Assembly (NCBI GenBank): GCA_021495925.1
Contig: JAKEKT010000060.1
Coordinates: 177,769 to 241,768 of the forward strand
Direction of reading: 5' to 3'
DNA length: 64,000 nucleotides
From: Diplodia intermedia
Taxonomy: Eukaryota; Ascomycota; Dothideomycetes; Botryosphaeriales; Botryosphaeriaceae
Below, piece after piece: positions 44,113-55,024 of this stretch (positions are counted from its first letter, which is position 1; the number at the start of each line of letters is the position of its first letter). The position numbers were made by a program, and so were the translations under genes. The notes under the pieces are model-generated. The model made no database searches. It was not told the DNA's origin and saw only the letters and a list, made by a program, of their open reading frames with translations.

Positions 44113-44859
44113 TTACAGTTCTTTCTTCTCGCCCCCAGTACTTGGGATTGGTTGCTGCTTCACACCCCTCTTTGTCGACGCCGTCCCCATGACCAGTGCG
44201 TACAGGGCAATCAGGGCCTCACTCAGGAGCGAAATAACGCTTGTGCAAGCAATGCCCCAGATCTGGACGCTCACGCTGCCCGTCGGTGCCTTTGGGAAAG
44301 CCAGGATCCACTCAACGTATCCGGGGACCCAGCCCTCCGGTATCCAGAAAAGAGGCTGTTTCGCATACCATAGCTGCAGAAAAAAGCGAAGGCCGTTGGT
44401 GGCGAGCCACCGGACGGAGGCGACAGTCGTGTCAAATGAGGTGCGAGAGGAGCGCAGGGCGGACTCTGGCAGGAAAAGCAACAAGGTCAGTTCGAGCGAG
44501 ACTGCGGAAACAGCTGCACAACAGTACCGTTCTTCTGGAAGTCGGCGAAGACCTTGTCATGAGCTCGGCGCAGCTTTGCCCACTTGGCGAAGTCGTCCTG
44601 GGCGCTGACGCCGCTCATTTCCTTCTTCAGGCGTAGCACCTCACGCTTCAGCTTGACGTTCTCTCGCGCGGCCTTGCTTGTCGGCGTAGGGAGTTTGTTG
44701 TACAGCACCCATAGCTGGGGAGCGGGCGGGGTCAGCGATACTGGGTCACGCAGAGGTAGAGAGTAGACGCACCAGCTCGTTCAGGGTCGCTGCAGGAACA
44801 GCGCTGGCAAGATGGGTGACGAGGCTGACGGCGAAGACGATCAGCAGGAGGGACGCCAT
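44113..44859 (-). CDS. GET1: Get1, ER receptor subunit for tail-anchored protein insertion
   Basis: Membrane subunit of the Get1/Get2 receptor that accepts tail-anchored proteins from Get3. Exons 44773-44859, 44528-44714 and 44113-44465 give 208 aa. Topology fits the family: an N-terminal hydrophobic segment (MASLLLIVFAVSLVTHLASAV), a cytosolic coiled coil rich in Lys/Glu (ENVKLKREVLRLKKEMSGVSAQ, then KWAKLRRAHDKVFADFQK) that docks Get3, then two hydrophobic segments with LWYAKQPLFWIPEGWVPGY between them. Introns are 58 and 62 nt. Head-to-head with the next gene, 156 bp between starts. Confidence 0.93.
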
Positions 44860-45015
44860 GGTGCGGCAGCAGAGGCAGAGTTGTTGGCGCGCAGCGAGCA
44901 GGCACGTTCTCCGGAGAGCTGGTGTTTGGCGTTGGGCAGCGCTCGGACCAGCCCGCTCTGGCTCTGACATCAGCCGCCGCCGCCGCCCGCTCACACCTCC
45001 GCGTCCTCCAACACC

Positions 45016-46131
45016 ATGGCCGCAACCGCCTGGGGACCGCAGCCTCCGTGTCCAGACCACACTCTGGCCTTTCGCGTCGTCAGCGATTTCTTCCAGAGAC
45101 ACCGCCATGAAGTCGTTGAGATCGAGGTGCTTCCGCCCGCCATAGCGCCCCCCGCTGGCTCGCCTGTCCTGGAAGATGGTGTCTGCCTGGGTGTACCCAA
45201 GCGCCTTCTTGCCGCCGCCTTCGTTGCCGCCTGCTCCGTTTTCTTCGACACGCGAGCAGGCAGCGACCCTGGCTCCATGCAGGCTGCTCTTGATGCCACG
45301 TCCGTCATCCTGCTCTTCGACCCGGAGCATCTCACCGCCGCAAACTTCAGGAGAGCCCAGCTCAATCTCCTCCTTCCGCTCCAGAACGACTTCCTGGCCC
45401 ATGCACGCTCTGTGCAACTGGAGTTGAATTTCTTGGATAGTATTCTTACCTCACCCTTGCATCGGCAATCCAAATCCCCTACCCTATGGAGCTACCGGGC
45501 CTGGATCATGCAATCGTTCGATCCCCGGCTGTTGCTGCTCCGCGCGCCTGGTCAGGATGTAACTTCTGCACCGTCCTGGAAGGATTTCGCCCACGAGCTG
45601 AGCGTTGTGTTAAAGGCGGCCGAGCGGCACCCCAAAAACTACTACGCTTGGCAGTATGCTCGACGGCTTTTCCATCACATCCCGGAGTGGCAAGAGTCAT
45701 TGCAGCGCTCAGAGCCTCTTACTGGCTGTTCTCTGACAACTCTAGGCCACGATTTGCCCCTGCAGTCGGTACCAGTCGTGCATGAGTGGGCTCTACGTAA
45801 CCCAAGCGACACGTCTGCTTGGTCATTCCTAAATTTTCTTCTTCTCCGCACACCAAAGCGTACGCAGCTTGCTCAGCAGATTGTAGACAGAACATTTGGC
45901 CTGGCGCAAGATTTCCATTGGAAACATGAGTCGCTCTGGACTTTCCTAAAGACAGTCGTTGCTGACTCACGACTAATCTCCACGGAAGCCAGATGCCAAC
46001 ATATACTGGCAATGCAAAGTACGTACAAAAAGAAGGAGAGTCTGGCCTTGGAGGCAGAAGCAACAACGACCGACCCCGCCCATCCCGCCGAGAATGCAGT
46101 TCATTGGATTCTCCAGAATGCAAGTGCTTAA
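45016..46131 (+). CDS. Protein prenyltransferase alpha-subunit-like protein (PTAR1/Ecm9-like)
   Basis: A single exon of 371 aa. It contains PPTA-type helical repeats: LWSYRAWIMQSFDP, HPKNYYAWQYARRLF and NPSDTSAWSFLNFLL, the last divergent. It lacks the full set of five repeats found in the catalytic-complex alpha subunits (farnesyl/geranylgeranyl transferase type I and Rab GGTase), so it fits the PTAR1/Ecm9-type relatives. PTAR1 in animals pairs with a beta subunit to modify Ykt6; whether this fungal protein does so is inference. Shares a 156-bp bidirectional promoter with GET1. Its stop is 67 bp from the stop of the convergent gene. Confidence 0.85.
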   Translation: MAATAWGPQPPCPDHTLAFRVVSDFFQRHRHEVVEIEVLPPAIAPPAGSPVLEDGVCLGVPKRLLAAAFVAACSVFFDTRAGSDPGSMQAALDATSVILLFDPEHLTAANFRRAQLNLLLPLQNDFLAHARSVQLELNFLDSILTSPLHRQSKSPTLWSYRAWIMQSFDPRLLLLRAPGQDVTSAPSWKDFAHELSVVLKAAERHPKNYYAWQYARRLFHHIPEWQESLQRSEPLTGCSLTTLGHDLPLQSVPVVHEWALRNPSDTSAWSFLNFLLLRTPKRTQLAQQIVDRTFGLAQDFHWKHESLWTFLKTVVADSRLISTEARCQHILAMQSTYKKKESLALEAEATTTDPAHPAENAVHWILQNASA

Positions 46132-46198
46132 AGAAATTCGATCGAGAAAGATAGAAGGAAGGGATCGGCAGGATCCACAATCGAGTGCGAGCCGAAGC

Positions 46199-47163
46199 TC
46201 AAACCAACCCATCCCTTTCCGCCTTTCTCCGTCGACAGCTTTGCCATAGCCAGCTTACTGCATACTTCAACAACCGTCCAAAAGGTCTGAAGATGACTTT
46301 TAAGACACCCGAACAAGCGCCTTGTGGCTCCGCGCTCGCTTGGACGTTCCGCTCAGGGACAATACACAGAGCTTGGCCGTGTTCGCTAGTGCCGGACGCA
46401 ATTGTGCCAACAAAAATGACTGCAGTTTTTCCTCCGGCAAGCTTGAACGGAGTCACCACGTCGACTCTGGTCCATTTTTCCAAAGGAGGCAAGGCCTTTA
46501 TTGGTGGGATGCTGGGATCAAGTACGTGGCCAGCTCGAAGAGGCGGCGACGGCGATTTATTGATGTCCTCAACAGGCGGTTGAAGGTGTTGATCCTCCAG
46601 TTTGTACGTTACCAAGCGACCGGTACGCTCGTGCAGGTGTTCGATGGAGGGTGCGGTTAACCGGTAAGATCCGTTCCACTGGAAGCGTTCGAGGAGACGC
46701 CACTGAATCGAGTAGATGTCCTTTGCATTTATGAACGAGTCTGTTGGCATCACCATCCCGTCCTCCAGCTCAATCCGTGGACGCCCAAACCGAGGCTCGG
46801 GATCCTCTTGGTGGTATTCCGACGGCACTATAGGCAAATACCAGTTGATTTGCCGTCGCTGCCGATTGACTCCGATATCGAATCTCTTTGTCAAGCTTCT
46901 GTTGCGGAACGAGGTCACCTTTGCTCAATCAGCTCATGCAAGCCAAGCACGTTGGACCAGCTTACTATATGAAAATGGACATATTCTCCATTGTCGCTGG
47001 CTGGTCGTGAACAAATCACAACCGGATGGTCAAAGGCGACCCTGAGAATGGCAGGCGTCTGTCCGATTGGCTGTACGGCCCCGGCTGGCAGTCCGTCAAA
47101 CGGCGGCAACCATAGTATCTTTCCGACAAAGACTTCGTTGCTCTGGACTGACTTGGAACTCAT
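46199..47163 (-). CDS. Conserved fungal hypothetical protein
   Basis: Two exons (46966-47163 and 46199-46918) with a 47-nt intron give 305 aa. The start MSSKSVQSNEVFVGKILWLPPFDGLPAGAVQ is followed by a His-containing core (RVAFDHPVVICSRP, then EYVHFHI|VTSFRNRSLTKRF) and INWYLPIVPSEYHQEDPEPRFGRP. This pattern (GKI.WLPP...FDHPVVI...TSF...YLPI.P) occurs in many unnamed Pezizomycotina proteins; I know no function. The C-terminal third is less conserved-looking and ends in a hydrophobic then Arg-rich stretch (LLKYAVSWLWQSCRRRK) that could touch membranes. Confidence 0.78.
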
Positions 47164-48198
47164 TGTTGGAAACAAGGTTTGATTTGGATTTCGTGGAAGA
47201 GGAAAACGTAGTGGTGCCAGAGGGTACCAGTATCAGTCCGGTTATATCCCCTCGCCAGCGCTCCCCAGGCTGTCGCGCATCGCCACTACGGCACCAACCA
47301 TGGGCGGGGAGCTTCTGTGTGGACCAGGGTTGAGAAGTCGTCAAGAAAACGTTCGTCGAATGCACGGCGCCCATTTGCATCGCCCCGTCCCGTGCGGATG
47401 GCTCGCGGGTGCGCGCGTCTGCATAATTTACAGCACAGCCCGTGCGGCTCAGAAGATAGTCGCTCCCTCCACTAAAACTACGGTGTTTTGGTTGCCGTGC
47501 CGCAATGGTGGAGGGGCGGCGCTTAGCAACCGGCGCGTAGACAGGTCAACAGCTGAGTTTGGCCAAGAGTGCCTTGCTCCGCCACCGCTGGTATTGATCA
47601 CACAACTGTACGTCATATATGTTGTGGCTCATGGAGTCTCACCATGTTGTCGTCCGGAGCTCCGATCACGATCGTTCCTGGTCGTAGGGTTACGAGAGCT
47701 CGTTGGTCCCGATTCGTTGTGAATCATGCGACACTCTTCCACATCCCGCTAGTAGGAACTATTTCGTTCCATGCGTCTAATACTCAAATAGATATGCCAG
47801 TGCTGTAGTTGCAGCGAAGCAGCTGGGGCTTTCGTTGACAGAAGTCGGCATCGCACGGTCCGGCTTGGCAGCTAGCAACCTAGCCAAAGTCCTAATCAGA
47901 GCTGCATTGAAGAGAAGCCATGACGATCTTCGCTATGGCGCAGGCACAGCTTCCACAACGGCCGTCTCCTTGCTTGCTTGATGGGTTCTGCCTGAGTGGC
48001 TTTGCTGCCTGCTAAGCCACCGCGAAAGTACACCGTCGACGGCCATGCCCAGCCGAGTCCAGGCAACAACAATCGATTTAACTTGCGGGTCTACCGCCTC
48101 CATATCGTCTCCATCGTCATTATGCATTTCCTCACAACGGTGTCTGCCCATCTCTCGGAATTCTGCTCTCTCTTCAAGTTTCCCATCCTCGGAAAGAC
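47164..48198. other. Divergent upstream region of two uncharacterised genes
   Basis: 1,035 bp. No supported gene; frames at 47.3-47.7 kb have no domain and no matching splice sites. Confidence 0.4.
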
Positions 48199-49083
48199 AT
48201 GCTCGTCGTCGAAACCCACCCCATATTCAGTGTCACGGCCACGGAGCGCAGCTTCGTGCTGGGGGTTATTCGTCTCGAGAAACGTATCTTCGCCCGCACC
48301 CTTGTTCGAAAAGCATCAGGCGGCAAGCTCCCGGTAGAACTCGCTGCAGAGATAGAAGAACAGCTCTTTGAGTATTACTGGACGCGCACAACAGCCAAGT
48401 CCTGGGAGCGTATGGATGCATACTGGAAAAACTCTCATCCAGGCCTGTACTGGGAGAGATTCATGACTGAGAGTGCATTACAGACATGGTGTAAGCTCGC
48501 AGTAAGTCTTGTGTCGCCGCAGGTTCATTGCGGATATGGCTAAACGCAAACCGTGTCCTCCGCCAGGATGGCCTGAACCTCACCCTCGCAGCCCGCGAAG
48601 GCCCCCACGACAAACGCCTTGGAGTGGACGGCAGGACTTCTAATCTTACATCCACCAATCCATTCATCGTGCACATTGCGCGCGCCGGCCCCTATGCACG
48701 AGGAAACATGACGCTCCGCGCTTCACCCGCGCTGTTTCCCGCAGCTCCATCATCCTCCACTGACGGCGTAGATGCTGAATCCTCCCTCAGCGTCGCCCGG
48801 CTTCGAAGCGGTATCTGTAGCTTGCACACAAACTCCATCCGGGGGAAGTGTACTACATCATTCGTGCCCGCCCCCGCAGGCCGTAGAGGAGACCATCTGA
48901 TAGACCATGATCGTCGATCGAGTCGAGAGGATCCTCGATTTGGATGGCGTCGAGGAGGCGATCAATTCGTGGGATGAAGATTCAGTACAAAAATGCATTT
49001 CGATCCTGGAGTTGGAACTGCTCGGAGGACTCAGGCCAAAGCTCAGGCTGGTTCAGAGCTTTGCGTCGGACAATGTCGGATAG
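48199..49083 (+). CDS. Unidentified protein-coding gene, exon structure partly uncertain
   Basis: Exon 1 (48199-48501) codes for a well-formed helical segment (ERSFVLGVIRLEKRIFARTL, LAAEIEEQLFEYYWTRTTAK, HPGLYWERFMTES). A 65-nt intron with good GTAAGT/CAG signals leads in phase to exon 2 from 48567 (DGLNLTLAAREG...). A clear third coding segment, MIVDRVERILDLDGVEEA and then SVQKCISILELELLGG, ends at TAG 49081-49083 in another frame, so a second intron is needed. A 40-nt intron 48864-48903 would join the frames, but its donor is weak. If unspliced, exon 2 runs on to a stop at 48975-48977. I do not recognise the family. Confidence 0.55.
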
Positions 49084-49278
49084 GGGCATCAGGTTGGCCA
49101 GCTTATATTGCGGCACTCTCGAGGGAGCGGGAGTTGATGGGCGAACATTTCTGTTCTTGGAATTATCATACATTCACGTCGTACCAACGCTTCAACTGCC
49201 CGTGTGCTCTGCCTTGTCTGTCACAAAGCCTCGGATGTCGCGCGCGCGAGTTTGCTCGCTGGCTCTATCGCCTCCAGT

Positions 49279-51195
49279 CTATAAAATGCCCAAGCCTTTC
49301 GTATCACTCGTGTTTGTTGGGCTTGTTGCACTCTCTCGGCGACTGGAATTCCTCGAGCCCTTGCCTTCCAGAGCCTCCTGCTCGAGAAAATTCTGCCACA
49401 ACTCGGCCAGGCTTTCTTTATTCTGCTGAGCAGATGATGACGAGTGGCCTTCTGATAGCAGAAGATCGGTGCTTGATAGTGAAGGTGTGGATGGCGTGCG
49501 ATGGAACGGGGATAAAGGAACCCGAAGGCTGTTGTTGGCAGTGGCGGTAGACCCGGGGCGTGAGAGGCCGGCTTGTTCGCGTTGTTCTATATGCAACAGT
49601 CAACGAGCCCATTCACTTCAAACCAGTACTTTGAATCATGAACTTACCATCGTTCCATCCAAGAAGTGCGGCAATGAGCTGCAGGACTTGGAACTTCTTG
49701 GGGTCGCTGCGGTCGAGCGCCAGGAAATGGAGCAGATGATTGGTGACAATCTGCCTATCCACATTGTCCTCCGGTCGACCTTTTCGTAGGATACGCAGAG
49801 CTTTTGTCAAATGGTCGTTGAGGATCACGGCTTCATGACGAAGCTTGCCTATGAGTAGATTCTTTTCCTTGACTTCCTTCTCAAATGGCAAGGCACGCTC
49901 AAGCTCTTTCTGTGAGGCTTCCAGCTCAGTTTGCGCTTTCCTGGACACATCCTCGGCGGCTTGAAGCTGTTTTCGGAGGTCTTCGAGCTGGCTTTGGGAG
50001 TTTTCAACAATCTCACGGAGCTCCTTCTTACGTGCTGCACAGGCGGTTAGCTTGAACGGGGAATTGCGTGGGGCGAGGTAGGCGGCTCACCATCTTGAAT
50101 GTCTCGCAACGCCCTTTGCAGACCGTCGACGGTGGACGTTTGGGTATCTCTCTCATTGACTGCTCTTTCCAAAGCCTCACGCTGGCTGCTGAGCTGATCT
50201 TCAAGCTCGGCCACCCGGTCGCTTAGGTTCTCACGCAGCGATCTCTCCTCCATGGCCAGCACCTCCCAATCTTGCATGGCCTGCTTCGCCGTCTCGAATT
50301 CCTCCCTGGCATATGCTTCGCGCTGTATCAGCTCGTCCCTTTCCTTCACCCAATTCTGCTGCGACAGAGTGGCGCGGCTCCGCAGGCTGGAAATCTCGGA
50401 GGCGTGCTCTTCAGTCTGCTTGCGCAGCTGCTCGTTATCATCGCGAAGCTGGCGGTTCTGGTCCTCGAGGTCATCGACCTGGGTGCGCATGCGGTCGAGC
50501 TCCTCGGCGTCCTGGCGCATACGCTCGCCCAGTTGGCTCTTGATGGTGTTGACCTTGCCGCGGAGGTCGCGGTACTGGTTCTCGGCATGTTCCTTGCTCT
50601 TGGCGGCGTCGGCGGCCTCCTGCTTCAGGCCCTGGGTCTCATCCTCATGCCTGCTCTGGATGGTCTCGAGCGACTTGCGCAGCTGGGTGACCTCCTCGCG
50701 CAGCTCGTCGCGCTCCTTGGCCAGCTGGTCGAGGCGGTCGGAGGTGTTGCTGTCCATCTTGGGGGAGTGCGAGCGGGCGCCGTTGCGCTGCGGCGTCTGC
50801 GGGTCGGACTGGGCGGTCGAGGGCCGGCTGTCAGGGTCGTCGTTCGTGCTGGACTTCTGGAAGCAATTAGCGAGCACGCGCAGGTGGCAGTCAGGGGCGT
50901 GGGCGCGCACTGCAGGCGACTGGTCGTCCTCCTCGTCGTCGCGGCTGGGGCCGTCGGGGGGCGGGTCGGCAGCGGGGTGGCCATTGGCAGGTGGGTCTTG
51001 CGATTGCGGCGGGCGAGGGTTCTTCTTCTTGTTCTTCTTCTTCTTGGCCTGGGGAGAGGCCGGGGCTGGCAGCGGGCGTCAGCGAGGACTCGGGGGTGGA
51101 GGTGCGGGCTGGGGAGCTTGGGAGACAGAAGGGCAGGGGGCGCGCGACGCACCGGGGACGGGCAGCGGCGGGGCAGTCTCGTGGGTAGGAGACAT
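49279..51195 (-). CDS. RUD3: Golgin Rud3 (GMAP-210-like, GRAB domain)
   Basis: Cis-Golgi tether recruited by Arf1. Five exons (51153-51195, 50911-51065, 50856-50091, 50034-49648, 49586-49279) give 552 aa. Order: a Pro-rich start, a Lys/Asn block (QAKKKKNKKKNP), an acidic/Pro linker, then about 300 residues of coiled coil (RLDQLAKERDELREEVTQLR and onwards). The GRAB domain follows near residues 410-450, with IVTNHLLHFLALDRSDPKKF and LQLIAALLGWNDE|QREQAGL. The C-terminus has the conserved SLAELWQNFLEQEA. All four introns are 54-87 nt with consistent phases. Divergent from the catalase-family gene. Confidence 0.93.
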
Positions 51196-51894
51196 GTTTG
51201 CCTTCATCAGCTGGGTGACGGAGGTGTTGCGGCTGCTGTGCCCAAGGCCGACGGCGTACATTGGATTGGGGTCCAGTCGTCGTGTCCACAGCGCAGTTGC
51301 ACCGGCAGAGGGAGCCCTTGCAGCGCCAATCCCGCAGCCACAGCTCCGGCCGCTGCGCCTCGACCCTACGTAGGACAGCGACAGCTCCAGCTCCAGCTCC
51401 AACTCTGCAACCACAACCCGCAACGCCAACGCCAACGCCAACGCCAATGCCGGCCCCGCCCACCGCGCCCGCCCAGTGCGATGATCCCAAGGCCTCCACT
51501 ATCCTGCTTCGTGGTCCTTCGCATATGTCCTAGACGAAATGGAGAGGAACCTCCACGATACCGTGGACGTCGCGCGGAACGTCGTCTAGAAGGCTCGCCT
51601 CCGCCCTCAAGGTGGCGCTACCCGCGTGAATTTGGAATCATCACGCCGCCAGCCTCCTTCCGCCCGCCCTGATCTGCACCCCGCCGCACTGCCGCTCGCG
51701 GGGTACACTCCCACCTTGACGAGTAACTCATCCAGCACCGGGTCCCAAGATCGAGAACATGCTCACCCCGCAAGTCGAAGCGCTGCCTCGGCGCCGCTGC
51801 CCTACAGACATGGCAGCTTAAATACGCTCCTTTCCAGCCATTACTGGCCTACAATCCCCTTCCCTTTCCACTCCGGCCTCAGCCCGACGTCATC
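51196..51894. promoter_or_regulatory. Divergent upstream region of RUD3 and the catalase-family gene
   Basis: 699 bp. Contains short tandem hexamers: AGCTCC-type near 51383-51402 and about four AACGCC units near 51422-51445. A TTAAATA element at about 51817-51823 lies 72 bp upstream of the catalase-family start. Open frames here are repeat-driven. Confidence 0.45.
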
Positions 51895-53107
51895 ATGGCG
51901 ACTAATGGCCACCCTGCCCGTCCCGAGGACCTTGCCTCCCGAAAGTACATCCGCTGGGATACCAACGGCGTTGAAAAGATCCCGCCCAACGAGGATGAGG
52001 ATATCCAGGCTGTCGCCGACATGATCAATGAGATTCAGCGCACTCACTGGAACAAAACGCGCCATTGCTTCGGCGGCACGCACGCCCGCACCCATGGCGT
52101 GGTCAAGGGCAAGTTCATCGTTCCCGACGACTTGCCTCAACATCTTAGACAGACGGAGCTCTTTGAGAAGGGAGGCGAGTATCCCGCTGTTTGCCGCTAC
52201 AGCACGGAACCGGGCGACCCAGGCTTGGATGTGAGCACCCCAGACCAGCCGTTTGTTCGGCATTGACGCGTTTCTGGGACAGGACCGCATCGCACAGCCG
52301 CGCGGCTTTGCGATCAAGTTGTTCAATGTGCATGGCAAAATGTTTGACGCAGGCGCCGCCTATCCCACCCAAGACATCGAATTTAACAGCACTCCTGTCC
52401 TGGACCTGGCCGACGCCAAGACTACCCGCGACATCATCGACCTGCGTATCAAGTACGGAAACGACCAGTCCGAGCTGTATAAGCACCTAGAGGCGCGCAA
52501 AGATACCGATCTGCAGAAGGGCCGCGATGCCGTCCGCAACACGCATCTCGAAAGCACCCGCCAGTACTCACAGACGGCATACCGTTTCGGGGACCTCGTG
52601 ATGAAGTATTGTCTGGTGCCTTCGAGTGACACACAGCGCAAACTCTACGAAGAGACCGTCAAGCCCAATGATGGCTCGGATGTCTTGCATCGTTGGTTGC
52701 AGACTTTCCACAAGGAGCACGATGCCGAATATCTTTTCCAAGTACAGCTGTGCGAGAATCTAGATGATCAGCCTGTTGAGTATGCGGGGAAAGTTTGGGA
52801 CTCGGACAAGTATCCCTGGCAAACTGTCGCGAAGTTGATCATTCCGAAGCAGGATAGCTTTGATTACGAGCGCAAGGCCTTTTGGGAGGACCACATGCGT
52901 GTTGATCCTTGGCATGGCTTGGTTACTCTGCAACCTCTAGGCAGTCCGAACCGCCTGAGAAGAGTCGGTAAGTCTTATTGGGCGGATCCACCAAAGACCT
53001 AAATTAATCGATACATTCTAGTGTACCCTGCAAGTAGCGGCCTTCGCCGCAAAATGAACGGAAGGAAGGAGATCAATGTCAAAAGCATTGATGAGATTCC
53101 CAACTAG
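51895..53107 (+). CDS. Short catalase-family haem protein
   Basis: Exons 51895-52230, 52283-52967 and 53022-53107 give 368 aa. It belongs to the catalase superfamily fold: the N-terminal HARTHGVVKGKFIV (distal-His region), AVCRYSTEPGDPGLDDRIAQPRGFAIKLFNVHG, then FNSTPVLDLAD and a C-terminal half with FQVQLCENLDD and PWHGLVTLQPLGSPNRLRR. It lacks the classical monofunctional-catalase segments and the ~500-700 aa length, so it resembles the compact catalase-related proteins (SrpA-like) rather than CatA/CatB. True catalase activity is uncertain; a peroxidase or other haem-peroxide role is possible. Introns are 52 and 54 nt. Confidence 0.88.
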
Positions 53108-54381
53108 TGGTCTGTCGCCTCAACGTTTATGGCCCGGCTGCCAATAATGTGATTTCTTGAATATTCAGTCTTTGCTATTTTGTAAGCTGATTCGCATACT
53201 TTTCACTCTTTGTTGTTGTTTTTTTCTTTGTGTTTTGGAAGCCTCCCGCCTCTGTCGGTCGATATGCATTCTTCAAAGGCAAAGAATTCTGCTAGGGCGA
53301 GATATTGACAGATCCCTCCATCTATCACTGTACTGTGACGCCATCCCGAGATTTCTCGGCACATTAGTGGAAGCTAGCCAGAGGACCATGACATTATCAG
53401 AAGCTGGAAGCCGTTTATGCCTGAGCGAATAAACAAAGCGTAGTAAAGATAGTACTTCAACCTAAACACCCAAACAACGCTCTTTCCAGTGCTTCATGGC
53501 TAGCACCACTTAAACAAAGAAGATGCATCGAGGAAGGTTATGCATGCGCCTTTGCGTCTATGACCTCACCATGCCGCTGTAGTCCAATCACGTGTGGTGA
53601 CACTGGATTACGTCCCTGGCTGGGCAAAGCTATATAAAGCGGGATCGAAGCATGACATGTTCCTTTTTTTTTCTTTTCGTTAGATACCAAACAATGGTCT
53701 CATTAACCCTTGGGTTGTCACTATGTTGTGCTTATTCCACAACGAAATTGGCTCTCCACATTCCCAAGCAGACCAAGAGAATTGTTTGGCATGGTTGAAC
53801 TGTAACGCACCTTAGCTGGGATTCATTCTCCGTGATGGTTGTGTGTTCAAATATGCCCACATAAACACAAGAGTTGTCACGTACAGCCACCCGATTAATG
53901 CGAACAGAAGCGGATGGCCTTGGTTCGACATTGGATCAGCATTTCAAGCGATGCCATCGAAACAGTGGGTAACGCAGTGGAATGTTGGAGTCTCTGTCGA
54001 GCACCATCGTGGTAAAAGCTGGGTGGGGAGGGTGGGCGGTTAGTGCGTGGGGATAGGCTGAGGGTAAGCCAGACGGAGCAAATGGTGGTCTGGAGCCGTG
54101 CCAAGGGGAGGCTTGGTAGGTGGACCCGAGATGAAAGCTGATCAGACGTGTGTATGGAAGATCTCCCGACGACCGGACCCTTGATTGACTGTTGGCTCAG
54201 ATCCCTCACGGCCTGATCTACAGCAGAGAAACATGGTATTCGCGGGCGGAAATCGATTCACAAGCGCTAGAGAGAATTTATAAATGGAGTAATAATAAGC
54301 ACACTTTATTGAGCTGCTCTGGATATCGTGAGACGCCAATGTGCTTTACAAATAAAACAAAATCCTCCCCCGGCCGAGCAA
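53108..54381. other. Interval between catalase-family gene and ATX1 3' ends, with a promoter-like element
   Basis: 1,274 bp between convergent genes. Includes a CCAAT/CACGTG-containing stretch (53584-53594), a TATATAAA box at 53631-53638 and a T-run (about 53662-53675), followed by a small open frame listed separately. Otherwise no gene is supported. Confidence 0.45.
53694..53798 (+). CDS. Possible small open frame downstream of a TATA box (34 aa)
   Basis: ATG in a good context (ACAATGG), 56 bp after TATATAAA and following a pyrimidine-rich leader. The peptide begins with a short hydrophobic stretch (MVSLTLGLSLCCAY) then becomes basic (KQTKRIVWHG). It might be the first exon of a small secreted protein, or chance. 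No downstream exon could be phased with confidence and no family is recognised. Confidence 0.2.
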   Translation: MVSLTLGLSLCCAYSTTKLALHIPKQTKRIVWHG

Positions 54382-54683
54382 TCATACAGCCATGGTCTTG
54401 CCGTCGGCCTCGCCACTGTTGACCTTCTTGCCAGTCTTCTTGATGGTGTTCAGAACAGTGTCGTAATCGAGCGAGTCGGCGGCGGTGACCTCGGCGGTCT
54501 GGCTGTCGAGCGAGACGGTGTGCGACTTGACGCCTGGAAACGCGGGGTGGTGAGTGGGAAATCGCGGACGAGCAGGCGGGCGGCGGAGCACTAACCATCG
54601 AGCTTCTTGAGCACACGGTCGACGGCGCCGGAGCAGCCGCCGCAGGTCATGGTGATGTTGAACTTGTAGGAGTGGTCGGCCAT
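54382..54683 (-). CDS. ATX1: Copper chaperone Atx1
   Basis: Cytosolic metallochaperone that delivers Cu(I) to the Golgi copper ATPase (Ccc2 type). Exons 54596-54683 and 54382-54533 with a 62-nt intron give 79 aa, normal for Atx1. The copper site is MTCGGC with Cys14 and Cys17. The βαββαβ-type sequence continues with GAVDRVLKKLDG|VKSHTVSLDSQTAEV and the Lys-rich loop IKKTGKKV that neutralises the Cu-thiolate site. Divergent from palA, with 341 bp between starts. Confidence 0.96.
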
Positions 54684-55024
54684 GGCGGAGGAGACGTAGG
54701 TGTTGCGGAAACGGCGGGGTCGGAGCGGTAGAAGGGCAAGGGACTGGCGATGGACAGGTGGCGAGGCGGGGGCGCGGGTGCTTATAAACGCGGCGGAAGG
54801 CGTGCTGAGACGACAAGCAAAGGTGCCTGGATGATCAGCAGCGTGAAACCTGCTCACGTCGCAGCGCTGCTGGTGGCCCGCCCCGCGCAGTCTATTGATC
54901 GGCCCAGGGCCCGAGGGCGGGCTCTGCTCTCGGCCAGACGTCACTGCAAGCGAGCCTTCTGCCGCCCGCTCGCTGCAAACACGCCTCCACACCTAGCCCT
55001 CGTCCCGGTCGCCGTCCCGCACCC
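54684..55024. promoter_or_regulatory. Bidirectional upstream region of ATX1 and palA
   Basis: 341 bp, GC-rich, between two divergent starts. A CTTATAAA element at about 54780-54787 lies about 100 bp from the ATX1 start. No other box was recognised. Confidence 0.4.

Noticed and set aside
48124..48337. An upstream start for the unidentified 48.2-kb gene in another frame
   Set aside because: The frame differs from the well-formed segment beginning at ATG 48199 and no intron joins them.
50272..51672. A 466-codon plus-strand frame across RUD3
   Set aside because: Shadow of the coiled-coil gene; Leu/Val-rich peptide without membrane or domain logic, while RUD3 splices perfectly on the other strand.
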